DNA of 64,000 bases. It comes from Irpex lacteus (Eukaryota > Basidiomycota > Agaricomycetes > Polyporales > Irpicaceae). Position numbers and translations under genes: made by a program. This document shows positions 36,256 through 46,107 of the stretch, one piece after another. The stretch spans positions 248,001-312,000 of the forward strand of contig MQVO02000016.1 of NCBI GenBank assembly GCA_001986395.2, read 5' to 3'. Position 1 is the stretch's first letter, and every line of letters starts with the position of its first letter. The notes under the pieces were generated by a model that saw nothing but the letters and a program-made list of their open reading frames with translations, was not told the DNA's origin and made no database searches.

Positions 36256-37699
36256 TCACATTTCTTTGTACATACATTCTCAGTACGCGTGTTTATACTC
36301 ACAATCACTTGGAACTCAGATCACAGACATGGAGGAACTTTGCCCAAGAAGGAAGGTATTGTTCAACTGCAGGCCGAAGTCGCCATCACGACTTCGGGCG
36401 CAACGGCTTTGATCTGGTGCCGAGGTTGTCTCTGACCCTCATCGTCGTGGACGTCGGGTTTGACACGAAACTATACACCGCATGCGCCGAGCGCTATCGT
36501 AAGATAGGTCATTGTGCTCCAGTGTACTCGGGTGTAGTGCAAACCCTCCTGGCTTCGAAACGACTGACGTAGCATCGGTACAAGTTGCAGCGTTTTCAAG
36601 TTCACGGCTGCTTATCTCAGGTCAGTATCTTTGCTCGGTAGTTCGAGCGATCGACCTCTGACGAGAACGCTTCAGAGACGTTCAAACGTATCTAACAAAG
36701 CTCTGCGACGCACAACTCGTCAGCGCTCCTAGGTAGGTGCATCATGTTGTCGGACGCGCCCAGTCGTACTTTGACGTTTTGTGTTCTTCAGCCGTGTTGG
36801 ACCGGTATACGTCGAGTTCCATCACAACATTCTCACTTAATGGTATGTTTCGCGACACCTCATGTCTCTTTTCAGTGGCGACGAAATGGCTGTGATGTCG
36901 GGAGCTGTCCTGGGACACGCTTTGGAGGCTTTGTGGGGCAAGTTTGTAGTGCTCGGGCTACAGGGACATCGATGTCTATTGCTTAATCGCTGGCTACCTG
37001 TGCGATATCATTACAATATGTTCAGGTTGCACGCTTTCTCATGCATACCCTCGTAGATGACCAGCTCATTAGCAATGTATTCAGTCTTACCAGTCTGAAC
37101 TGCTATCTTCAAGACTGCTCTATGCATACTAGAGCTCGTTCTTGTGAGTGCCAATAGTGGGATGCGCTATATTGAAGGACAATCGTAAAGATCAAATTGA
37201 TGGAGCTCTATGTAGATTCCGGACCCTTACCAAGAGCGGCCTGATGATGAGCGTGCCTCGGATACGATGACACCTTAGCTACGACGATATCTTCGGGTTT
37301 GGCACCCGCGGCGCTCCTTCTTGCATTGGGCGCACAGTTTGATCTCACGGCTGAATGATAGTAACTCAGTTTACCTTTGTAGCCACCATTCTTGGACATG
37401 CACAAGTCCTGAAAGCATATAAATACCAGGAGACATTGTGCTGAAATCCTCAGCTCTGGGAGTTCTCCTTCGTTCCTCTTACTAGCCTTAGTCTTCGATT
37501 TTCGGCACTGGTTGGTGAGTGCTCGCAGCTTAGTTTTGCTTCGTTTGCTCAGCTGACGACAACGTTGCTCATATAGCTTAATCGTCGCTTTTTTCACTCT
37601 ATTCGCATTATAATTCACGACTTCGCCTTACGACATCCTTTCCTTACTACTTCCAGTCCCTCACACTCAAACCACCTCCATCGTCCTCTCCACTCTGCG
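36256..37699. other. Intergenic region with possible gene relic
   Basis: No intact gene. Around 36660-37060 on the plus strand there are coding-like pieces bordered by splice-like sites (donors near 36732 and 36842, acceptors near 36791 and 36875): FKRI-like, VLDRYTSSSITTFSLN and DEMAVMSGAVLGHALEALWG. They do not join in one frame, so this may be a decayed gene of unknown family. A minus-strand frame at 37208-37618 has no recognisable content. The last 80 bp before 37700 are pyrimidine-rich (ccttccttactacttccag, ccacctccatcg), as in many strongly expressed basidiomycete promoters. Confidence 0.35.
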
Positions 37700-39042
37700 A
37701 TGCGTCTCTCTGCCACCGCCGTTGTCGTCGCCATCTTCGCGGCTCAGCCGGCCTTGTCCGCCCCCCTCTTCCAGGGCAATATCGGTTTCAACCCCGCTCC
37801 GGTTCCAGCTCATTTGAACAGCAACCTCCTCGAGCGTCTCAGGGAAGCGTCCAAGAACTCGCAAGTCAACTCCAACATAATCAGTGCTCGCGGGGATGCT
37901 GCTGGCTTTGCCAGAGAGTTGGAGGAGCTTCTCGCTCGCGCGGACGATGGTGACAGTGAAGCATTTTCAATCTCTGGCCTTAAGAAGATATTCAAGATTG
38001 GCGGGATTGCGTTGGACGGAGCGAACATCATTGGCAGCCTCTTCCCGTGAGCAGAGTCATGATGTGCTGATATTTCCCTTACTGACATACTTATCCCCTT
38101 ACCAGTGGTAGCTCCCAACAGGCTCCCCCGCCTCAGCCCTCTCAGTCGGCTGCAGCTCAACGTCGAGGAACCGTTGGTCCAATTGGCCCCGTGATTCCTC
38201 GAATTGGTCCCTTTTTCGGCCATCAAATTGACCCCGTTATACCGTCAATAGGCCCCTTTCACTTCCCGAAACTAGGGTATGTAGTTCAGTTTGTTTTTCT
38301 TTCGATAGAAAGTTAAAACATGTGTGTAGCCCTGGTATTGCAATCAACCCCACACCCGTGTCCGTTCAGCCCACCCCAACTCCGACCCCCCAAGTTGTAG
38401 GGTCGCTACCGATTGAGACTCGGCGTGACCTTGAGGAGGGCAGCATTCTCTTTCCTCATCTAGGGTAAGCGGAATTAACTATCATAATTACCTCTAGAAG
38501 CTAATAGTCGTGATATCAGCCATGGTGGAGTGATTGTCAACAAGCCCTTCCCGCCTTTTGCGCCAATCGACCACGGACCTATTCAGAGCCTTCCCATCAT
38601 AACAAAGAAGCCGACGTTTTCACAACTTGGATCGCTGCCCATTGCTCAGCGCGAGCTGGTTGAGCTGATTGCGCGCCAGCTCGTCGACGACGAGAGTGGT
38701 GCCAGCATTGGCACCACGATCAGCAAGGTGTTTGGCAAGGTAAAGGATGTTTTCGGGGATGCTAAAAAGCTCGATAAGATCGCAACCGGTACTTCAATTG
38801 CTAGTGACGCCGCGAGCATTTTCGATAGCATGTGAGCACATTAATTTTCACGCCATCTGGTTTCAACGATGAAGCTAATCTATTATTACAGCTTCCACGG
38901 TAGCAACCAAGCTCCGCCACCTCCGCCTCCTGCTCAGTCTGCTGCCCCTACCCAAGCAGCGCCCCCCAAGGCTCGTGAGTTTATGGACGTGTTCGCTAGG
39001 ACGGTAGCTGATGTTGCCCGTGGATTGGATGAGTTGGATTAA
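37700..39042 (+). CDS. Secreted protein with modular phase-2 exons
   Basis: Five exons separated by four introns (starting about 38049, 38277, 38466 and 38833), all GT-AG and all in phase 2. The N-terminus MRLSATAVVVAIFAAQPALS is a clear signal peptide, cleaved probably near ALSAP. The first exon encodes a helical part (ELEELLAR, then GLKKIFKIGGIALDGANIIG). Two short exons give proline/glycine-rich repeats: GPIGPVIPRIGPFFGHQIDP and NPTPVSVQPTPTPTP. The fourth exon encodes a second helical module, RELVELIARQLVDDESGA and SKVFGKVKDVFGDAKKLDKI, resembling the first. The last exon is a PPPPPPAQ linker and the helix FMDVFARTVADVARGLDEL. No cysteine pattern of an enzyme or hydrophobin is present. 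Probably an extracellular or wall-associated protein of unknown function. Confidence 0.8.
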
Positions 39043-39535
39043 TTGTCGATGAGTCCCTGTGGCAATACGGTTTTCAAGTCTGAGGACTAAAACTCCAGGA
39101 TACGGATGTCCGAAGTAGTATTTTCCGAATAGACGGTGACGGCTAGCTCTCAGAGCTCACTTTTAACATAAAAAACGTTTCTGAGTGAAACCTCGTGCGT
39201 AAGCATCGTCCGAGGGAATGAGGATAGGTCTGGTTTACAGCAGAAGATACTATTTTGACACTTGTTGTAACTCGGCCGTGTGCTGCATGCACTCTTTCTA
39301 GTACCCATAGTCACGAGAACTTCCGTACGCAAAGCTTAGTGATCGTCCGCACCATTCTTATCTCTTATCTTGAGACTTCGATATATGTACGCGTCGTGAA
39401 CTCGCGTCCTGCTTGAATGTGGATCATGGAGTTAAGTAGCTCAGGTGGCTCGGATACCGAGTTCGCAGTTATGAGTGACTGGCAGCTGGATGCGGCGGCA
39501 AGATTCCAAAATAGGCCAAAGTTCGGACTTGTGGC
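39043..39535. other. Intergenic stretch
   Basis: About 490 bp between the secreted-protein gene and the hAT-like element. The open frames here are short and without content. Nothing else seen. Confidence 0.45.
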
Positions 39536-40081
39536 TAGTGTTGCGTCGAGTCGAGTCGAGTCGAGTCGAGTCCGTCCAACTCGGTCCAACTCGAAAAGCG
39601 AGTTCGCGCGAGTCGAGTCGGGCGAGTCGACTCGCGAGTCGGATCACGAGACTCGGATTTGTCCGTAAATCATCGAGACACTCCTGTTCCTCGACGTAGG
39701 AGCACCCTTATGTTAGTTTTTGTACAGAACATTTTCCAGGCTGCACCTGAATGGCATCTACTTAGTATCCCGTGAAGTAAAATTGGGTATAACGGGAAGT
39801 ATATGCATAAACTAGACTAAGGCAGCGATCTACTACTATCATATTGGCGCTCGATTGATTTCATCTGGTAACGCCCAAACCAAACGTTCTCAATGACGTA
39901 AATGGACTGATGCCAGAAGAAAACCACTGATTGTCCAATGACGAGCGATATAGATCATCCATCAACGACTCGCGAGTCGACCCGAGTCGGGGACTCGACT
40001 CGACTCGATTTCCGAGTTCTGCTAAGCGGACTCGCAAGTCGAGTTGACTCGCGAGTCAGACTCGACTCGTGGACAACACTA
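39536..40081. mobile_element. Non-autonomous hAT-like MITE with GAGTC repeat arms
   Basis: A 546-bp element with ends TAGTGTTG (39536) and CAACACTA (ending 40081), flanked by an exact 8-bp target duplication CTTGTGGC at 39528-39535 and 40082-40089. An 8-bp duplication and such ends are characteristic of hAT transposons. Each subterminal arm (about 39545-39660 and 39965-40075) is packed with GAGTC units in inverted orientation, like the arrays of transposase-binding motifs seen in hAT subterminal regions. No transposase frame is present. The middle (about 39670-39960) is unique, AT-richer sequence. Frames called inside the arms are artefacts of the repeats. Confidence 0.88.
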
Positions 40082-40089
40082 CTTGTGGC

Positions 40090-40600
40090 AGTTGCCGGGA
40101 GCGGACTTCGAACTAAAGGACGATCAGCTGTGGGCGCTTTTCAAGAAGGTTTGTGCTTCAAGTTGGTCCACTTGCGATCAACGTTATTGTTCGCAACGAT
40201 AATACGGAAGACAACCCGCTGGTGATGTCTGCTCTTCGTGTCTACTATTATCATTTGCTTCTGAGGTGAATTCTTGTACACTTAATTCGCCCTTCGCTAG
40301 TTGCTCACATCTTTTTGTATCCAGATTACGCTGTCAATAGTACCGATGCATACTTAACCTCCAACACCTTCCTGTGGAGATATAGGTTGTCAATACTACT
40401 TGTGTATATTGGTCTTACCCATACTCTACGTCTGGACAATATGCCCCCCCGTAGGCCCCATCGTTCAAGTGCGAAATTAATCGTCAAGATTCTGCCCCGG
40501 CTGGTATCCAGCTCTCAAATGTCAAGTCTCTCGTGGCGGTTCAAAATGATGACAGTGAATCCAGTGGAAGTATAGTGATGATAAAGAGACGAAGCGCCTG
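40090..40600. other. Intergenic stretch upstream of gene K
   Basis: No gene. A frame at 40315-40575 includes the basic segment MPPRRPHRSSAKL, but there is no domain or supporting splice structure. Confidence 0.4.
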
Positions 40601-40679
40601 GGTCAAAGGTGTCAAGGCCCGTAACACGCGTAGCTCTTCAACAAGCGCCATTTTCTTTCCCAGTTCGTCACCTTTGACC
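40601..40679. promoter_or_regulatory. Perfect 11-bp inverted repeat upstream of gene K
   Basis: GGTCAAAGGTG at 40601-40611 is repeated as its reverse complement CACCTTTGACC at 40669-40679, with 57 bp between. It lies about 300-380 bp before the ATG of gene K, next to its CCAAT cluster. Could be a dimeric transcription-factor site; no factor is identified. Confidence 0.4.
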
Positions 40680-40688
40680 ATTTATCAT

Positions 40689-40866
40689 CCAATCAGCACA
40701 GACTATTGACCCTCCATCTCAGATCCCCGACCTTTGGCCATATTCCAGCCAATCCTGGCCAACGATTGGCCCCGCCTCCCGTCATGAAAACTGTTCCCCC
40801 ATTGTCACTATACTTACTGAATGGCCAATATTCGTTCAAATAGGCACAGAGGGGGTTCGTATATAA
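40689..40866 (+). promoter_or_regulatory. CCAAT cluster and TATA box of zinc-finger gene K
   Basis: Four CCAAT motifs in either orientation (40689, about 40749, about 40765 and about 40825) are followed by TATATAA at 40860-40866, 115 bp before the ATG at 40981. A GC-rich box (CCCCGCCTCCC) lies near 40770. This is a well-formed promoter, unusual in clarity for the window, and its CCAAT content resembles that upstream of gene I. Confidence 0.6.
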
Positions 40867-40980
40867 TCTGTGTCGGTCTGGTACACATTTCCTCACTGTC
40901 CTAGACGACATTCGCTCAACGAAGCCTGTATCACCCTCTACACATATCACTTACCTTAGCTATAGCCCTCGATCGACGTC

Positions 40981-42346
40981 ATGGCTCCTACACGCTCTTC
41001 CTTCCGCATTGTTCGTGCTACGTCCTCATCCCAGACACAATACGCTAAGATCATCTCGGCACCGAAGAAGGGACCTGTGGCGATCAAGAAAGGCCTGCGC
41101 GCTTCTCCGGACGACCAGCAGAAGTACGAGCTTTTAAAAGATGCTTCAGCGAGGTTTGCCACATTGAAGGATGGATTACGACACCTGGAACACCAGCCTT
41201 GCCAGACTTTTCAGTTCGAGGCAGGCACCCCAGTCTCCGTCCGCATCGCCAAGGCGTGCAGATCTCTTCGCGTTGACGACACGCTATTGTATCCTCAGCT
41301 CTACCTGACCTCCGATGTCCACAAGGTAGCGATCTTTAGCTTTGTTGTGGCGTGCCTTTAAGCTGAACTTCGATTGCGTCTAACAGGTCGTTTATTGCCA
41401 TGTGTGCGATGCTGAGTACAGTGTCACCAATTGGAATAAAGTCAAAACGCGTCACTCTTCATCCGATGATCACCTCGCTCAAGTCTCAAAGCTGCTCCGA
41501 GTTGATGTTAACTGTCTGCGCAACCCTTATCCATGCTACGTGAGCTCCTGCAGTTGGACGTGAGTGATTTTAGCATCCCCTTGATGTTGTTCAACCGTCT
41601 TACTCACTCATTTTAATTTTCACAGCGCAGCAGGTGAACGCGAGGACGCTCAGATCAAGCACTATAAGACTATGCACTTGGGGCTTACGCCCGACCAACC
41701 TCTTCCATACCACATCAAGGCGTCGTTGGAAGTATACAAACAAGCCATGCGGGCTGCTCTGCCAGAAGCCTCTGACTGTGTCGGCTACGCGGTTCCCTCG
41801 ACGTTGACCACCCCCTCCTCGGCTTCGTCCCCTGGCTCCCCTTCGTATTCGTCCTCGCTGTCTATCGTATCTTCTGCATCATCAACAGCCCCAAGTACTC
41901 CCGTGGAATATACCTTTAAAATGTGGCCCCCGGCTTCACAGACTCCATCGCTGACGAACAATGACCTCAAGCTCGATGCTTGCCACGCCGAATTCGAGGT
42001 TGGACCTTATCTCACGGCCTCAGAGTCCCAGTCGACCATGTTTCCGCCCCTCGAGTCGGGCTCTTCTCTCCATGATGCAACTCGATCATCTGGCTCGCCG
42101 CAGTATGACTTGTCGACGTTTCCTCTTCCCGACGATGGTTCTTTTGAGTTCCCCGAGCTCACAGATGGCACTTTATACCAGCGAAAATCTTTCTGGAACT
42201 TCTCCGAGCCGGAGAACGCGCAAAACAATGCTGGCAACTTCGACAATATGGGGTACAACTTCGGCTTTATGCAGGAGTTCGCGTCCAATGTTGAATTAGA
42301 CCTGAGTTGGGGTGTCGATTTGAGCTCGTTCCCTAGCTCGTCTTGA
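40981..42346 (+). CDS. Double zinc-finger family protein K
   Basis: Third member of the I/J/K family, on the opposite strand. Exons 40981-41325, 41387-41559 and 41626-42346. It has a basic N-terminal extension (PTRSSFRIVRATSSS), then the family N-domain ending TPVSVRIAKACRSL. First finger-like motif: YCHVC with TRHSSSDDH (C-X2-C-X15-H-X5-H). Second, across the exon 2/3 junction: CYVSSC then HYKTMH (C-X4-C-X14-H-X4-H). Both intron positions match gene I. The C-terminal tail (about 200 residues) is Ser/Pro/Thr-rich and acidic-aromatic (DGSFEFPELTDG, WGVDLSSFPSSS), as in activation domains. A transcription-factor role is therefore plausible, but it is inference. Promoter elements are visible upstream. 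Confidence 0.78.
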
Positions 42347-42797
42347 ACATCCCTCCGCTTGATGTTTATAATTAATTCATTTCTTCGTCATCTTCACAAT
42401 ACTCTATCTATTAATCCACATCTCCCGCATCATCTTCACACTCCTCATATCTCTTTGTCTTATAGCTGCCACACTTGGCATTCCCCTTCGACGTTTGCAC
42501 CCCTTTCGTAGGCAAGGTATAGCGTAGAAGACGCGTCTCAAGGATAGACGAAGCTTCTGTTCTTTACCTTGTTTAGGAAGCGGGGTGTTTACGATGTACA
42601 TAGTTGCAATCGTCTTCACTCCGTTCTGATCTATACATATAGTTGTTTTAAATCGTTTCAATCTTGTGGTTTGAACAAGTGAAATGGGAAAAGGTTTGTG
42701 AAAGATGCGCCTAGTCACCAAGATCCACCAGACTGGAAGCCACTCAAATACGTATGATGCATCTCGGATAGTACTAAACACGGGGAAGCCATCGACG
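42347..42797. other. Spacer between convergent gene K and P450 N
   Basis: 450 bp of presumed 3' flanks of both genes. An open frame on the minus strand (42404-42817) overlaps the P450 stop in a different phase and is not a reductase domain or any known family. Confidence 0.5.
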
Positions 42798-45041
42798 CTA
42801 TGCAGTCGTGAAAACATCTTTGCGAGGGATGGCGTGGATGAAGAAGTTCTTCGGCTTGACCGTGAGTGTTTGCACGACCTCCAGTTCGTAGTCTGGATCT
42901 GCCAGCTCGAAGTTGAACTTCTGGACGATCATTGCCAACGCCATGATTGCTTCTTGCATCGCAAACGGCCGGCCCTATCAAATAATTAAATAAGTGGTAT
43001 ATCAATCATAGCTAGCAACGCCTCAGTGATACTACGCACAATACAAACTCGTGCACCGAAGCCAAATGGTTGCCATGCTCCAACCTGAGGGAGTGATGCG
43101 GTACACATTCAGTTTACGCCTTGTGATGCGAGGAACGGCGCTGATCTCATGGCCAGTGATATACGTACCGGAAGAGCCTCAAACTTGCCGTCAAGCATTC
43201 TCTCAGGTTTAAACTCCTCAGCCTGGAAGAGAATATATAGCTCGTCAGACTTCAAGTACTAAATAATATTTGGTCACTTACATCTTCGCCCCATACAGCT
43301 TTATCTTTGTGAACGCCATTAAAAAGTATGACGACTTGCTGACCCTTCTTTATGAAGTACTTCCCATTTCCGATAGTCGTGTCTTCGTTGGCATACACTT
43401 GCCGTCCCGTGATTGTCGTACTGACACGTAAAGTTTCGCGAATGATAGCTTAACGAAGAGAAATGGGAGTTGCTCGATGATAGACTTCAAAGGAGGGACA
43501 TGACATACCAGTGAGATAAGGAAATTTGCTCAGATCTTCTGGCTGGAGCTGTTGGTCGCCAAGTATGTCGTCTACCTCAGTCTGTGCCTTGCGCATTACA
43601 TTCGGGTGCTTGATGAGGTAATACACACAAAAGCTCAAAAGACCTAAGGAGAGAGATCATATTGAGTCACTCGTTCCTTATTGCAAGGGGATGGTCAGCC
43701 AACCTGATGTAGTTTCGTGCCCTAAAACGAAGACATTTCAAGTCATAACTTATAATGGAACTGTAAACCGCACCCACCAGCAATTAGGAAGGTAATCAGC
43801 TAAAGGACAAATGCGTTATTAAGTTTGCGGAGTGGAACTCCGAGTCTATCCTGTTCTCATCACTCACATTATTGATTATGGATTCATCAGACATGCTCTG
43901 GCCGGTTTTAGAATCCACATTTTTAAGCATGACATTGAGTAGATCCTCCTTGTCGATCGGGTGCCGACGACGCTTGTCAACAACTATCGATAGTGTTACA
44001 CGCATTAGTTGGAGTGGTTGCCGTTTCAGTATACTTTGTCACGTACTAGTTTGCGCAAGATCTGTCATATACTTGATATCTGCCTGCCATTTTCTGTATT
44101 TCGCCGGAAAGATGTAGTCCGCCACAGCGGGTTGCATCATCCGACGCCCGCATTCAGTTAAGAAGTCATACATAGCCTGCACGAAGGGGTGATTGTCGTC
44201 CTAAATAAATCTGTTAAACACCCACTAGGCATTCAGGGTGCATGGAGACTCACTCTGTAGAAAGAGTTAAACCTACGTTATATGTATCATTAGCTGCTGC
44301 GTCGGCCCCGCTGGGAGACAATCTCACCGGTATGACATAGAGCAAATAGCGATCGTGTCCAGCGTCAGACGAGTGAAGTCTTCGGTGGGGTTGAGCCGAT
44401 ATTCTGGCCCGAACCTGGAGTGACACTTCAGTAACATTGTTGGACGTCCAAGGAACAATTCGCCAAATCCTAACCTTTCCCATTTGAGAACCAGCTGCGA
44501 TGCAATGTCCAACATATCTGAGAACATGCTCTTCACCTCCGTTGTTCTGAAACTGGGGGTTAAAAGGCGATCTACAGATAGTTTAACAGTCAAATTCCAT
44601 TCATTCGCAACAACGCGTACGTACGAGCTATGCCCCAGTTTGGCTCTTCCTTTCTTGCCTGACAGCATGGTATCAGGATGGCTGAAATATTCCGGCTTAT
44701 TGAAGACTCACTGTGAAGAGCCCATCGCTAACGAGTGCTCGAATCTCTGTCAGGTCACCTTCAATGGACTTCGTAAAGCGTTGATCGTTGGATAGTTCAG
44801 CGCAAAGAGCAGCCGAGGAGACCAATATCATTGAAGTTCCTGGAGTAACAAGGTAGAGAAAGTCAGAGATACTGCGCACGTTGAGCTATGTGCAGAATCT
44901 CATACTGAATATGTGTATCTCGAATATTTCGCCGTATGTAGCCATCCAGCTATTGAATGTCTTGTCTGGGTTCTCCGCGTCGATTTGAACGGCATGCGTC
45001 AATACTGGAATATATGGTGGCACTGGGATTGTTGTGGTCAT
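42798..45041 (-). CDS. CYP505-like P450 heme domain, stand-alone (copy N)
   Basis: First (most downstream) of three tandem paralogues. The N-terminus [20 protein letters not shown] and all later motifs match the heme domain of self-sufficient CYP505 (P450foxy/BM3-type) enzymes, which hydroxylate fatty acids: [37 protein letters not shown], the I-helix FLIAGHETTSG (split by introns), the K-helix ExxR as [14 protein letters not shown], and the heme loop [18 protein letters not shown]. The protein ends [19 protein letters not shown] at 42798. Fused CYP505 enzymes continue into FMN and FAD/NADPH reductase domains; here the next 450 bp encode none. It must use a separate reductase, if active. About ten or more introns, intact frame. 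Residues after ExxR (VSTTITGRQV) differ from the sister copies, suggesting a different substrate pocket. Confidence 0.88.
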
Positions 45042-46107
45042 GGCTGTGAGAATTGACGTGGCAACCGAGTGGTTCAGTGGTGTTGGCACCAGATGGCTGC
45101 CATTTCGCCTACTTTATATGTAGTGCCCTCGTTACACTCACGTTTTACGCACAATCCGAGGCCCAATCATCACCATGCTCATTACCCGGCGAGCGGCAGC
45201 CGCCGTGACAGCATGGGATCCCCACAATGACATCCTTCAGGCTCCCCACCTCGTACCATAATACTGCCTCAGTATAGGAGATGAATCCCAAACACTTGGC
45301 GTTTGGGCATCGCCGAAAGCGTCGTGCGGGCCGTATGTCCCAGCTCTGCTGTGGTAATCACTGTTACTATGTCGTCGTCAAAATCGTACCACTTTGTAGA
45401 TTTTGCCACCTTGCACACTGGGACTACACAGAACATTAGGATCTGTTTCCTGAGAAATTTCCAAGTTACATACCAACTGAGCCGGATGGACTCCCATAGT
45501 GCTCAAACACCGGCGTACTGATTGGTGCAAGATCAATGGCATAGGCAAGATCGATGTTTGGCGCCCTTGAAATTCAAATTTCTTCGTTCTGCAGTTGTCG
45601 ACATGGGCCACTACATACACGACGCCGCACCTTTCAATTGGAATTCACTGACCAAAGGAATAAAACTTAAAGTGTTAGACTCGGGTTCTGGTCCAGGCAT
45701 GCTTAATCACACTAGCGCCCTTTCTATAAGTACTTATCAGCAACATTATCGAAGATCCACATTACCATTCTACCAGTATCGTATTCCAAAACCTCGCTGT
45801 GATGGTATCGCAATAGCGTTTGAAGGCTTTTACCTAAGAAGCAGGCGGTTATACAAAGGCGAACCATTCGGGCATTATCTGTGCACGATTTGTCTCTCCA
45901 CCGCAGTAGTGACGGTTGCGTCTCAGCATGTTGTCGTAGTTCCGAGCTACAGCCGCTATTTGTTCTGAGCTTCTGCATGTTGAAACGCACTGCGATTAAA
46001 GTATTTCAGGACTAAAATATCAAATACATGTGCTACCAACCACGATCAGGCGTACCGCGCTCGAATGTTGAGATCTTTCCTCTGTCGACTATTAATACTC
46101 ACCCGTG
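45042..46107. other. Spacer between P450 copies N and O
   Basis: About 1.07 kb. A plus-strand frame at 45522-45968 (148 codons) has no recognisable domain and no homologue among the neighbours. No reductase motifs (FMN-, FAD- or NADPH-binding) are seen on either strand. The part nearest 45042 holds the promoter of copy N. Confidence 0.5.
45113..45119 (-). promoter_or_regulatory. TATA-like box of P450 copy N
   Basis: ATATAAA on the minus strand, 72-78 bp upstream of the ATG at 45041. The other two copies have a TATA run at a similar distance. Confidence 0.5.

Noticed and set aside
39417..39699. Overlapping frames rich in VESSRVES
   Set aside because: Artefact of GAGTC tandem units in the hAT-like element.
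42404..42817. 137-codon minus-strand frame after P450 copy N
   Set aside because: Out of phase with the P450, starts inside its last exon, no domain; likely 3' untranslated sequence.
45522..45968. 148-codon frame between P450 copies N and O, considered as a reductase remnant
   Set aside because: It has no flavin- or NADPH-binding motif and lies on the opposite strand from the P450s.
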